Source: an uncultured Phycisphaerales bacterium (GTDB lineage Bacteria; Planctomycetota; Phycisphaerae; Tepidisphaerales; Tepidisphaeraceae). Taken from it: a stretch of 64,000 nucleotides of DNA. Location of the stretch: NCBI GenBank assembly GCA_903871935.1, contig CAIQIQ010000106.1:62001-126000 (forward strand), given 5' to 3'. Position numbers and translations under genes: made by a program. How positions within the stretch are numbered: the stretch's first letter is position 1; each line of letters opens with the position of its first letter. This document shows, piece by piece, positions 25,694 to 33,245 of this stretch. The notes beneath the pieces were generated by a model. The model made no database searches. It saw only the letters and a program-made list of their open reading frames with translations, and was not told the origin of the DNA.

Positions 25694-27958
25694 ATGAGCA
25701 GATCCACCCGCATTCGTCCGGCCGTGGCCCTCTCGGTTATGCTTTTGTGGTCCGGCTTGTCCGCCTTCGCGGCCGATCCGGCCGCGGCAGAATTGAACAG
25801 CCGCCCTGCCGTGCCCAGCCCGCTGGATGCGCAGCCAGGAATCGTTCGCGTGTACGAGAACAGTTTCGCCAAGGCGCCGGGCGATGAGTGGTCGCACCGC
25901 AGTGTCAGCCAGACGCCACAGGGCAATCATCGCTACCTCGGTACTTTCACAGCGGAGCGGGTCGAACTGGCACTGACGGACCTCCCGCCGCACAAACTGC
26001 TGCGCATCTCCTTCGATCTGTACCTGATGAAGTCATGGGATGGTTCATCGCCATATTGGGGCGTGAAGATCTGGGATATGGGTGTTGTCGGCGGCCAGAA
26101 CCTGATTCATTCCACCTTCGGCAACTGCGGCTTCTTCACCGACAACAACATCCAGTCGTTTCCCGAAACATACCCATGCCGTGACTATCCGGCCTGGACC
26201 GGGGCCACCGAGAAACAGACGCTCGGCGTTATTCAGTCCTGGGGCGGACCCCAGCGCACCTTTGACACATCCTCGTGGTATCGCATGTCGCTACCCTTTC
26301 CCCACACTGCGCCGTCCGTAACCCTCTCGTTCGAGCCGACGCCCAAACAAGGTGCCAAAGATTGGGGCATCGGCAACGTGCGGGTGGAAGCGATTCCAGA
26401 ACTGCTGAAACTCAATGAGCAGGAACTCACCGATCGTTTCATCCGCTTGGGAGCCAATGATCCCACTGACGCCTTCAAGACGCTCTGGGAACTTGTCGCG
26501 GCCGGAGATGACGCGGTGGCATATCTTGCCCAACGCTGGAAACAGACTGCCGAACCCACCGATACGCAGCTTCGCAACTGGACCAGCCAGTGCGCGGGGG
26601 ATGATCTCGCTCTGGCCAACCAGGCCTCATGGTCGCTCATGACCAGCGGCCTGGCGGCTTACCCGCACCTCTCGGCGCAGCTCGAGGCCGGCGGCCTAAG
26701 CGCTGCCGCACAGGAGCGATGCCAGGAGGCACGATCCTGGATTGACCTGTATCCCGAGACGGCCACCGAACTGCGACAACACCGCATCCATCATCTTCTG
26801 GAGGCCATCGGTACGCCGGCCGCTCTTAAACTGCTTGCCCAGGTACCCGCGCACCCCGCGCGTGATAGATCTGCCATCCCGGCGACTCCGCCTGTCGAAA
26901 CACAGCCCGCTCCTGAAGGGTCCATCCAATTGGATGTCCGTAACGAACGGGCCGAAGCGGTCTTTGCAGCTCTCAGCAAGCAGACCGGCATCCATCTTGA
27001 TGTCTCGGGCCCCGGCATCTGGGACACCGCCCAACCGATCACGATGCAGATGCGCAACGGCCGGTTCTGGCCCACGTTGCTTGAAGCCTGCCGCCAGGCC
27101 GGTCTTGCATTTGAGCGGATGCCCTCGCCGAATGGCTTCACCGTGCGGCTGACGTCCCGAAACCCAGACAGCATCTCGCCGGCACGCTTTCCCTGTGCCC
27201 AGAGCAACGGATTCCTGATCCTCGCAACCGCGGCTTCGCGCAACCGCTCGCTCAACTATGCCAGGCCCGACGCCAGACAGCAATCTCAGATGCTGACGCT
27301 CACACTGCTGAACGATCCCGCGGCCAACGTGGCACAGATATCGCCTCTGGCCATAGCCCAGGCGACCGACAGCAAGGGCGCCGATGTCTTGGGTGGCGCT
27401 CGCTGGATGGCCATGCCCTCTGGCAACACCGGCCCCGGCGCCGGCACCGGTGCCGGCATCACCACTCTGGTATCCAATGCGCCATCTGAGGGTCCGCAGG
27501 CGCTGGCCCACCTGCAAGTTGGATGCTCAGCCACCCTTGTCACAGGCATGGAGCATCTGGACATCCCCGAGCCATTGAAAGCCGAATCCATTCGCCGATC
27601 CTTGGCATTGTTTGATTTGCTGGTACAGCCACTCGCCGAGCGTTCGCGGGATGGCCGAACCGAATACACCCTCCGTTTCACCTTCGGCCTCAAGCAGCCG
27701 CCCACCCCACAGGGAAGAACCACAACCCCACCCTCAACGCTGGCCGAGTCGGCCACGCTCGCCGACGCCAACGGCCACCGCTATACCCGCATCAACATCG
27801 ACAACTCCGGCGGGAACCTGATTCGCGAACAGGTGGTACGCTTCACGAACCCCGATCCGGCAACGATCGGCCAGCCCGCGACCCTCTCCATCGACCTCCC
27901 CGCCGCAACCCGCGAAATCCCCCTGACCTTTGACCTGGAGAACCTGACGCTGCCGTAG
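25694..27958 (+). CDS. Secreted protein with a lectin-like N-terminal domain and a secretin-type STN domain
   Basis: 754 residues. A signal peptide (VALSVMLLWSGLSAFA) is followed by a beta-rich domain at ~50-235 (VYENSFAKAPGDEWSHRSV, YWGVKIWDMGV). This resembles planctomycete concanavalin-like folds that bind sugars. A helical part follows at ~240-390. Residues ~410-490 (IQLDVRNERAEAVFAALSKQTGIHLDVSG) match the STN/secretin N0-like domain, a small alpha-beta fold found in secretins and TonB-dependent receptors. The C-terminal third is beta-rich and may be a carbohydrate-binding or adhesion part. No membrane anchor is seen. Likely periplasmic or exported; the substrate is unknown. Confidence 0.65.
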   Translation: MSRSTRIRPAVALSVMLLWSGLSAFAADPAAAELNSRPAVPSPLDAQPGIVRVYENSFAKAPGDEWSHRSVSQTPQGNHRYLGTFTAERVELALTDLPPHKLLRISFDLYLMKSWDGSSPYWGVKIWDMGVVGGQNLIHSTFGNCGFFTDNNIQSFPETYPCRDYPAWTGATEKQTLGVIQSWGGPQRTFDTSSWYRMSLPFPHTAPSVTLSFEPTPKQGAKDWGIGNVRVEAIPELLKLNEQELTDRFIRLGANDPTDAFKTLWELVAAGDDAVAYLAQRWKQTAEPTDTQLRNWTSQCAGDDLALANQASWSLMTSGLAAYPHLSAQLEAGGLSAAAQERCQEARSWIDLYPETATELRQHRIHHLLEAIGTPAALKLLAQVPAHPARDRSAIPATPPVETQPAPEGSIQLDVRNERAEAVFAALSKQTGIHLDVSGPGIWDTAQPITMQMRNGRFWPTLLEACRQAGLAFERMPSPNGFTVRLTSRNPDSISPARFPCAQSNGFLILATAASRNRSLNYARPDARQQSQMLTLTLLNDPAANVAQISPLAIAQATDSKGADVLGGARWMAMPSGNTGPGAGTGAGITTLVSNAPSEGPQALAHLQVGCSATLVTGMEHLDIPEPLKAESIRRSLALFDLLVQPLAERSRDGRTEYTLRFTFGLKQPPTPQGRTTTPPSTLAESATLADANGHRYTRINIDNSGGNLIREQVVRFTNPDPATIGQPATLSIDLPAATREIPLTFDLENLTLP

Positions 27959-28042
27959 TGCGGCTTTTTGCAGAAGCCGTGAGCGGATCGAGTGGCGCAC
28001 AACTCGATGTGCGGCCGTGATTTACAGGCGGATGGGGGTAGT

Positions 28043-28102
28043 GGGTCGGGGATCATTGGCGTAACCGCCCTACGGATGCTTCGCACCAATGATCCCTGAC
28101 CC
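28043..28102. repeat. Long hairpin: 17-bp stem with 26-nt loop
   Basis: 28043-28059 pairs with 28086-28102 over 17 positions, with one G-T pair. The key halves are GGGGATCATTGG and CCAATGATCC. It lies between the secreted protein gene and the DUF1778/GNAT module. There is no T-run, so it may be a REP-like element or a strong transcript end. Confidence 0.6.
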
Positions 28103-28162
28103 TTTGCCCCATGTGTGGCAGTCTGCCGTACAATGTGGTAGGATCCCACTGAGGTGCAAGTA

Positions 28163-28450
28163 ATGTCAACCATTCAGCATAGCGACGCCCGGATCGAGTT
28201 CCGTCTTCCTTCCCAATGGAAGCGGGAGATCGAGCAGGCCGCCATGGTTCAGAATCGCTCCCTCACCGACTTTGCCACCTCGGTACTCACCGCCACGGCA
28301 CGCAAAGTACTGGCCGATCATGCTCAGCATGAGCACGTCCAGTTGTCCAACCGTGACCGCGACCGCTTCCTGGCCATGCTCGATGCGAACGCCGCGCCCA
28401 ACAAGGCGCTGCGGACTGCGGCGCGGAAACACTCAGGGCGCATTGCCTGA
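28163..28450 (+). CDS. DUF1778 antitoxin (ribbon-helix-helix)
   Basis: 95 residues. N-terminal DARIEFRLPSQWKREIEQAA is the strand and first helix of a ribbon-helix-helix DNA-binding domain, followed by QNRSLTDFATSVLTATA. This is the DUF1778 pattern of TacA-type antitoxins. The C-terminal segment (LSNRDRDRFLAMLDANAAPNKALRTAARKH) is the toxin-binding tail with the conserved P-N-x-A-L. The start ATG 28163 has GAGG 8 nt upstream. The adjacent gene 24 bp downstream is the matching GNAT toxin, so this is a complete two-gene module. The antitoxin would bind the operon promoter and neutralise the acetyltransferase. Confidence 0.9.
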   Translation: MSTIQHSDARIEFRLPSQWKREIEQAAMVQNRSLTDFATSVLTATARKVLADHAQHEHVQLSNRDRDRFLAMLDANAAPNKALRTAARKHSGRIA

Positions 28451-28474
28451 ACTTCTCCATTCCCCTATCTTGCG

Positions 28475-28990
28475 TTGGTGCCTTGGGCCATCGCGCAACT
28501 CGATCCATCCCACGATGTCACCGCCTTTGACTGCGGCGAGGCAAGCCTCAATCTGTTCCTCCAGAGACACGCCCTCAGCAACGATCGGGCCGGCCTCGGC
28601 CGTACGTTCGTGGCGACCGAACCTGGCCGGACACAAGTCGCGGGATACTTCACTCTCTCCGCCGGATCGGTGAGGTTCGAGACCATCCCCGATCACACTG
28701 CCAAAAAGCTGCCCAAGTATCCCATTCCCACGGTTCACATTGGCCGGCTGGCGGTCGATGGCAGATGCCAGGGCAAAGGACTGGGCGAAGCCCTGCTTGT
28801 CGAGGCAATCCGCATCGCAGCCACCGCCTCAACAAGCGTCGGCGTGTACGCCATTGATGTCTTGGCACTTCACGACCGCGCCAAGAGCTTCTATCTGAAG
28901 TACGGCCTCATCGAAATGCTGGACGCACCGCTTCACCTGTTCCTGAGCATCCATACCGCTCGCGCCATGGTTGCGATGATCGACGGTTAA
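28475..28990 (+). CDS. GNAT acetyltransferase toxin (TacT/AtaT-type)
   Basis: 171 residues, usual for the family. The start is a TTG at 28475 or GTG at 28478. Conserved features: FDCGEASLNLFLQRHALSNDRAGLGRTFVA at the N-terminus, typical of tRNA-acetylating GNAT toxins, and the acetyl-CoA loop HIGRLAVDGRCQGKGLGEAL, followed by VLALHDRAKSFYLKYGL with the catalytic tyrosine region. Such toxins acetylate the amino group of charged tRNAs and stop translation. The gene sits 24 bp after the DUF1778 antitoxin. No lesion is visible, so unlike two other toxins in this window it may be active. Confidence 0.88.
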   Translation: MVPWAIAQLDPSHDVTAFDCGEASLNLFLQRHALSNDRAGLGRTFVATEPGRTQVAGYFTLSAGSVRFETIPDHTAKKLPKYPIPTVHIGRLAVDGRCQGKGLGEALLVEAIRIAATASTSVGVYAIDVLALHDRAKSFYLKYGLIEMLDAPLHLFLSIHTARAMVAMIDG

Positions 28991-29010
28991 GCGCCGTCTG
29001 GAAGAAAACT

Positions 29011-29098
29011 GGAAGAAAACAGGACGCAGTTCGATTCCTGGCCCATCCGCCCACGGAAGAAAACAGGACGCAGTTCGATTCCTGGCCCATCCGCCCAA
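29011..29098. repeat. 44-bp perfect tandem duplication
   Basis: Two copies of a 44-bp unit (29011-29054 and 29055-29098), 43 of 44 identical, each with GGAAGAAAAC at the start and a CCATCCGCCCA end. A half-unit (GAAGAAAACT) precedes them. The second unit runs straight into dispersed repeat copy B. Confidence 0.8.
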
Positions 29099-29186
29099 GC
29101 CACGATTGATGGCGTGATGAATCAGCCCGTCCGGCGCCTTCCGTACTCATGCACGACAAGCTCTCCGTTGTCCATTCCATGTAGTG
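29085..29186. repeat. Dispersed ~100-bp repeat, copy B
   Basis: Partner of 25018-25117 in the same orientation. It overlaps the last 14 bp of the 44-bp tandem repeat. Together these sequences explain most of the 323-bp gap after the GNAT toxin gene. Confidence 0.7.
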
Positions 29187-29263
29187 CCATTCATATGGCT
29201 TTGTGGTTGCCTGGCGATGGCCGCTGCCGAGCGCATCCGTCTTCTGTGACAAAACCAGCGCCA

Positions 29264-29293
29264 ATCCCAGATTTGTCGTGACAAAACTGGGAT
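29264..29293. promoter_or_regulatory. 30-bp near-palindrome (operator candidate) before the DUF4143 gene
   Basis: ATCCCAG at 29264 and CTGGGAT at 29287 are the outer arms, TTTGTC and GACAAA the inner arms, with 13 of 14 pairs matched around a GT centre. A further half-site TGTGACAAAA lies upstream at ~29246-29254. The palindrome abuts the TAGAAT -10-like hexamer, so a bound dimer would block transcription. Confidence 0.6.
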
Positions 29294-29299
29294 AGACGC

Positions 29300-29305
29300 T
29301 AGAAT
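29300..29305 (+). promoter_or_regulatory. -10-like hexamer TAGAAT, 8 nt before ATG 29314
   Basis: TAGAAT, an 8-nt spacer, then ATG, with no ribosome binding site. It follows the 30-bp palindrome after 6 bp. Confidence 0.4.
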
Positions 29306-29313
29306 TGTCGGAA

Positions 29314-30450
29314 ATGATCGAGAGAGCCATCACCGGACCCATCCGAACCGACCTCGAACGGAAGATCGTGCTCGTGGCGGGACCGCGCCAATGCGGTAAG
29401 ACGACACTGAGCCGCTCACTCTACAGCGAGTATCAATACCTGAACTATGACGCGGCCGCCGACCGGCTGCTGATTAACAGACAGGAGTGGCTACGCAATA
29501 CACCGCTGGTCATCTTTGATGAACTGCACAAGATGCCTCAATGGAAGCGATGGCTCAAAGGCATCTACGACACCCAGCCCATCCCGCCGCGCCTGCTGGT
29601 AACCGGCAGTGACCGACTGGAAATTTCCCGCAAGATGGGCGATTCACTGGCCGGCCGGCACTTTCTCTTCCGCCTGCATCCTTTCACGATCAAGGAACTC
29701 CAGAGCACATTCCCTTCAGATCAATCGTTCCCGCGCCTCATGCGCACGGGCGGATTCCCCGAACCGTTCCTCGCCGACAGCCCCGATTTCTACCGGCGAT
29801 GGAAACGGTCACACCTGGACATCATCATGCGCCAGGATCTGCTCGACCTTGAAAGCATCCGCAATATCACCGGCATTGAAACGTTGATCGAGCTCCTGCG
29901 GCATCGAGTGGGCACCCCGGTCTCCTATCAGTCACTCTCAAGAGAGCTCCAGTGTGATGCCACAACCGTGAAACGATGGCTCAATGTCCTTGAGAATCTC
30001 TATGTCATCTTCCGCGTCAGTCCTTGGCACCGCAGCGTAGCCCGGGCGCTGACGAAGGAGCCAAAGTATTACTTCTATGACATCGCCCACGCCCCAGAAG
30101 ACCCGGGCGCGCGCTACGAGAACCTGGTAGCGCTGGAACTGCACTGCGAAGCTCACCGAGTTGAAGACACCACCGGCCGCAAAGTTGTCCTCTGGTACCT
30201 GCGAACACGCGAGGGGCAGGAACTCGATTTCCTTATCTCCGTCGACGACCGGCCGCGCCTGGTGCTTGAGGCCAAGTACGCGCAGCCCGACCCGCCGGCC
30301 GCCATGCGATGGTTTCACACACAACTGGCCGAGTACTCCCCCCAATTCGTCCACCTGGTCGCCGAACTGGATCGAGAGCGTGACATCCCCAATGGTCCCT
30401 CGATCCGGCGGGCAGACTCCTGGCTGGCGCAACTGAACCTGGTGGAATGA
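29314..30450 (+). CDS. DUF4143 ATPase (AAA_14 domain)
   Basis: 378 residues. AAA_14 domain with Walker A GPRQCGKTT (~residues 23-31), Walker B LVIFDELHKM, and sensor-like RLLVTGSDRLEISRK. The C-terminal DUF4143 domain (YENLVALELHC, GQELDFLI, LVLEAKYA) has a restriction endonuclease-like core with the E-x-D...E-x-K pattern. The ATG at 29314 is preferred over the TTG at 29305, which falls inside the hexamer. Such ATPases are widespread in mobile and accessory regions. Some are suspected to act in toxin-antitoxin-like or defence roles, but none is well defined. The upstream near-palindrome suggests autoregulation. hicB starts 15 bp downstream. Confidence 0.88.
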   Translation: MIERAITGPIRTDLERKIVLVAGPRQCGKTTLSRSLYSEYQYLNYDAAADRLLINRQEWLRNTPLVIFDELHKMPQWKRWLKGIYDTQPIPPRLLVTGSDRLEISRKMGDSLAGRHFLFRLHPFTIKELQSTFPSDQSFPRLMRTGGFPEPFLADSPDFYRRWKRSHLDIIMRQDLLDLESIRNITGIETLIELLRHRVGTPVSYQSLSRELQCDATTVKRWLNVLENLYVIFRVSPWHRSVARALTKEPKYYFYDIAHAPEDPGARYENLVALELHCEAHRVEDTTGRKVVLWYLRTREGQELDFLISVDDRPRLVLEAKYAQPDPPAAMRWFHTQLAEYSPQFVHLVAELDRERDIPNGPSIRRADSWLAQLNLVE

Positions 30451-30453
30451 CGG

Positions 30454-30459
30454 TATAAT
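30454..30459 (+). promoter_or_regulatory. -10-like hexamer TATAAT, 6 nt before hicB ATG
   Basis: A perfect TATAAT, then 6 nt and the hicB ATG at 30466. It lies in the 15-bp gap after the DUF4143 gene, so hicBA can be transcribed alone as a leaderless message. Confidence 0.5.
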
Positions 30460-30465
30460 ACTGAT

Positions 30466-30669
30466 ATGACCCTTACCGCGATTATTATGCCTGATCCGAA
30501 TGGCGGGTATGTTGCTCAGAATCCGGAAACCGGCACGACCACCCAAGGGAAAACGGTCGCCGAGGCGATCGTCAATCTGAAAGAAGCAACCGAACTCTAT
30601 CTTGAGGAATTTCCCCTAACCCAGGTCGGCCAGACGCTTATGACAAGCTTCGAGATAGCGAATGCCTAA
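30466..30669 (+). CDS. hicB: HicB-family antitoxin
   Basis: 67 residues. MTLTAIIMPDPNGGYVAQNPETGTTTQGKTVAEAIVNLKEATELYLEEF is the partly degraded RNase H-like HicB fold that binds HicA; the GYVA and ATELYLEE segments are family hallmarks. It lacks a separate DNA-binding domain, which is common in the short HicB form. Translation ends at 30669, 8 bp inside the start of hicA, a usual coupled arrangement. The hicB frame is intact while its toxin is broken (see hicA), so the antitoxin would be free protein here. Confidence 0.85.
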   Translation: MTLTAIIMPDPNGGYVAQNPETGTTTQGKTVAEAIVNLKEATELYLEEFPLTQVGQTLMTSFEIANA

Positions 30670-30888
30670 GCTCCCGCGCATATCCCGCGCATAAGCGGAT
30701 CAGCGTGCGTGGTGGTGCTGAAAGGGCTCGGATTTGAACTCGCCCGGCAACGTGGAAGCCATGTCGTATTGCGGCGCGGGGCTCAGGGCTGCGTCGTTCC
30801 CATGCACCGCGAGCTAGAAACCGGAACGCTTCACGGCATCCTCAAACAGGCCGGCATCGATGCCGAAGAGTTTCTGCGTAAGATGTGA
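30662..30888 (+). pseudogene. hicA: hicA toxin gene disrupted by an 11-bp tandem duplication
   Basis: Starting at ATG 30662 the frame reads MPKLPRIS and then hits a TAA after the tenth codon. The 11-mer TCCCGCGCATA occurs twice in a row, at 30672-30682 and 30683-30693. If one copy is removed, the frame runs uninterrupted to TGA 30886-30888 and gives a 71-residue HicA: MPKLPRISGSACVVVLKG, then FELARQRGSHVVLRRG with the catalytic histidine in GSHVVLRR, and a normal C-terminus. The total is 227 bp, or 216 bp without the extra copy, exactly 72 codons. The mutation is thus a single slippage event and the toxin should be inactive, unless translation restarts at an internal GTG (30708). Confidence 0.92.
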
Positions 30889-31046
30889 TGGTGACATCTC
30901 ATTTTATGGATGTATTGAGTGTGCTGCGGCCGAAAGACACTTGCTTCGCGCCATCCGAGCACGTGTTTACAGATTCCTCACGCCGGTTCCCTGTCCTTGG
31001 TTCCACCCCATGCCTGCGGTAAGGTGTCCTTGCCGAGGAATCGCAG

Positions 31047-31808
31047 ATGGCCGAGCGAAAACCACCCATTCTTCTGCATATCCTTCTGCTGCTGATCACT
31101 GCGGTGGCTGCGGGATGCGCCCAACTCACGCCGCGCGCTGACCCGGCCAAGTCGAAGGATGTCGTGCTGGTCGTACATGGCGTTGATGGAGCAGGGCCAT
31201 GGTACAACAGCCTGATTGACGGCCTGCGCGATGGCGGGGTCACCGCGCAGATTGAACTGGTGAACTGGGGCGCGCCGCTGATGATCCTGCCGAACCTGCA
31301 AATGCCATCGGTCCATCATGATGCTGAAAGCAAACTTGCCCGGCGCATCAAACTCTGGCGACAGGAGCATCCGGACGGCCGGCTCTCCCTGATCGGCCAT
31401 AGCGGCGGATGCGGCGTGATCCTGGCGACGCTGGCAGCGCTGCCCGCCGATTGCCGTGTAGATGATGCGATCCTGCTGGCACCGGCCGTTTCTCCGGGTT
31501 ATTCGCTTGCGCCATCGCTCGCGCACATGAACGGCACGATGCACTCTTTCTACAGCGACAAGGATCAGACGCTCTTGAAGGCAGGAACATCCGTGGGTGG
31601 CACCTACGATGGCGTCTGGGGCAAGGCGGCCGGTCTGAATGGGTTTGACGATGTGACGAAACTTGCCCCCGAGGCACAGAGGCACTTCCGGCAGGTTGCC
31701 TACGACGCCCGGTGGGACAAAGCCGGCAACAACGGCGACCATTTCGGCTGGCGCAAGCGCGAATTCATCCAGCAGTACATCGCACCGCTGGTATTGGCGA
31801 AAAAGTGA
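31047..31808 (+). CDS. Lipoprotein alpha/beta hydrolase
   Basis: 253 residues. N-terminal hydrophobic stretch ILLHILLLLITAVAAGCAQL with a lipobox-like AAGC, so it is probably an outer- or inner-membrane lipoprotein facing the periplasm. The hydrolase core has VLVVHGVDGAGPWY at the oxyanion strand and LSLIGHSGGCGVILA, the nucleophile elbow with Ser in GHSGG. The later NGDHFGW segment near residue 230 contains a candidate catalytic histidine. Substrate unknown (esterase or lipase type). GAGGAA precedes the start 7-8 nt upstream. It lies in the accessory zone without related neighbours. Confidence 0.8.
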   Translation: MAERKPPILLHILLLLITAVAAGCAQLTPRADPAKSKDVVLVVHGVDGAGPWYNSLIDGLRDGGVTAQIELVNWGAPLMILPNLQMPSVHHDAESKLARRIKLWRQEHPDGRLSLIGHSGGCGVILATLAALPADCRVDDAILLAPAVSPGYSLAPSLAHMNGTMHSFYSDKDQTLLKAGTSVGGTYDGVWGKAAGLNGFDDVTKLAPEAQRHFRQVAYDARWDKAGNNGDHFGWRKREFIQQYIAPLVLAKK

Positions 31809-31876
31809 TTGCGTCAAGTCTCTTCCACCCATGAAGCCAGGTGGTCTCGGAGGAATTGCGAGATCGCTTCTCGACC

Positions 31877-32221
31877 CTATTCACCCTTGGCGACAGCCAG
31901 CACGGCGTCGGTAAGCTCTTCGGCAGGGCAGGCCACCGTGTAGCCGTTGGCCCGAAGGAAGACAAGGGCTGCTGCTGTTGCGACCCGCTTGTTGCCGTCA
32001 ACAAAGGGATGGTTCTTAGCGAGGGAGTAGAGGTAGGCTCCAGCCATAGCAGCGAGATCGTCGTGCAGTAACTGTCCGCCGTAGGTTGCCTTAGGGGCGG
32101 CCACCGCCGAATCCAGCAGTCCCATGTCGCGTACGCCGGCGGAACCACCGTAGTTGGCGATCTGGTCTTCGTGGATCTCGATCACATCATCCACGGTGAG
32201 AAGGAACCAAGGCAGTTCCAT
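31877..32221 (-). CDS. doc: Doc/Fic-family toxin, C-terminally truncated by an amber codon
   Basis: 114 residues. It has the Doc features: VIEIHEDQIANYGGSAGVRDMGLLDSAV and the Fic active-site motif HPFVDGNKR (H-P-F-x-D-G-N-K/R). After AVAKGE the frame meets TAG at 31877-31879. If that codon were read as an amino acid, the frame would continue GREAISQFLRDHLASWVEET to a TGA at 31814-31816. This tail has the usual Doc C-terminal helix (GE-x-x-x-E-x-x-AxFLRxHL). The amber codon thus removes about 20 residues. The catalytic motif remains, but stability is doubtful. The antitoxin-like gene ends 2 bp upstream on the same strand. Doc normally phosphorylates EF-Tu. Confidence 0.85.
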   Translation of the reverse strand: MELPWFLLTVDDVIEIHEDQIANYGGSAGVRDMGLLDSAVAAPKATYGGQLLHDDLAAMAGAYLYSLAKNHPFVDGNKRVATAAALVFLRANGYTVACPAEELTDAVLAVAKGE

Positions 32222-32223
32222 GG

Positions 32224-32451
32224 CTACTCCGCGAGCTTACGTAAGGTCGCCCCATGTTTCCGGTTTACTGCGGCCAGTGCCGATCGCAGTATCTTCTTGT
32301 GCGCAGCGCTCTGCTCCGGCGAAATCAGTAGCGAATGCCCATCGGTGGTGACTTTCAGTGGGGTCTCTCTGGTGATGTTCAGCAGATCCAGAATCGGCTT
32401 GTCGATCACCAGTGCCAGGCTATTACCGTGTTCGGTCAGTGTCTTGGTCAT
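32224..32451 (-). CDS. AbrB/MazE-like antitoxin for Doc
   Basis: 75 residues from ATG 32451. TLTEHGNSLALVIDKPILDLLNITRETPLKVTTDGHSLLISPEQ matches the swapped-hairpin AbrB fold: basic/polar strand, a G-N-S-x-x-L-x-I segment, and a second half with P-L-K-V. The remainder is a helical C-terminus for toxin binding. GAGAGG and TACAAT-like sequences lie upstream on the minus strand. Upstream in-frame codons (to 32724) look non-coding, since they run through a repeat element. Only 2 bp separate its stop from the doc start. Intact, in contrast to its truncated toxin. Confidence 0.85.
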   Translation of the reverse strand: MTKTLTEHGNSLALVIDKPILDLLNITRETPLKVTTDGHSLLISPEQSAAHKKILRSALAAVNRKHGATLRKLAE

Positions 32452-32551
32452 GGCTTTACCTCTCGTGTTAGTACATTGTAGCAACGTAATCGATGTGAGA
32501 CAACAAATTCGCACCGGGCATTGCCTCAATAGGAGCACGCGCAGGGCACAA

Positions 32552-32645
32552 AGAAGATTGGCCACGAGAAAGCTCAAAAGGCGCAAGGACGGAGATTCTT
32601 TTGCGCTTCTTGTGCTTTCTTGCGGCCACTCTCCTGTTCTTCCTG
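32552..32645. repeat. Inverted dispersed repeat (AGAAGATTGGC...AAGGCGCAAGG type)
   Basis: Left arm around 32555-32594 contains TTGGCCACGAGAAAGCTCAA and GGCGCAAGGAC. The right arm 32601-32645 is its degenerate reverse complement (TTGCGCTTCTTGTGCTTTC). A related single arm lies at 59108-59151. It may be a miniature palindromic element. Confidence 0.5.
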
Positions 32646-32780
32646 GAATCGTTGCTCTGCCATCTCCTCGCCGCGCAGCCACGTGCCATATGTGTTGCAC
32701 ATGCAGTGATACCACCCGTTCCATGCGCGCATCACATCATTTTGATAGCGGGCCCGCCTCAGATCAAGTTGTCATCACAC

Positions 32781-32808
32781 AAACGCCCACGGATTCGAAT
32801 CCGTGGGC
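32781..32808. repeat. 28-bp perfect palindrome
   Basis: The 14-base half ACGCCCACGGATTC at 32781-32794 is followed by its exact reverse complement. Equivalent to a 12-bp stem with loop TCGA. No T-run follows; it may be a REP or attachment-type site. Confidence 0.65.
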
Positions 32809-33100
32809 GTATTCCCATTCGCTTCTGCAGCAATCCCCATGCCAGATTCCTCCTAACAATCTGCGAATTTCCCCTGCCGCTCCTAAACCCTTGCCAAACC
32901 TCAATCTCCTATTATCGAATTTTGCACGCGCCCCTTATTATGGAGGATCTGTTTTTTTCACCCTCCCGGCCGCACTCGGCCGCGCTATTTGACAACCGAA
33001 TATACCTCCTACATCCACGCCGGGTGAACCAAAGTGGAACAAGATGGAACGTCCTCTCGTGTTCCTCCCCGCCAAACCGTGCCGCTCGGAGATGCGCATC

Positions 33101-33245
33101 GATCTTGAGCATCTTCATCCCCATCAGTGATTCGCAGCACAGATCGCCAATGCTTGCGCGCATGATCTTGAGCGCCTTCGCCGCTATCAGTGATTCAGCT
33201 CACAGATTCCTCCGACTGCGCACCCGAACCTGAGCATCTTCCATC
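33101..33245. repeat. Three degenerate ~63-bp tandem units
   Basis: GATCTTGAGC occurs at 33101 and 33164, and a degenerate form near 33227. TCAGTGA occurs at 33124 and 33187, again 63 bp apart. Non-coding. Confidence 0.45.

Noticed and set aside
29026..29054. GTTCGATTCC followed by CCCA-like end, resembling a tRNA 3' end in the 44-bp repeat
   Set aside because: The stem does not pair (only one or two of five pairs), and no tRNA body is present. Recorded as a repeat only.
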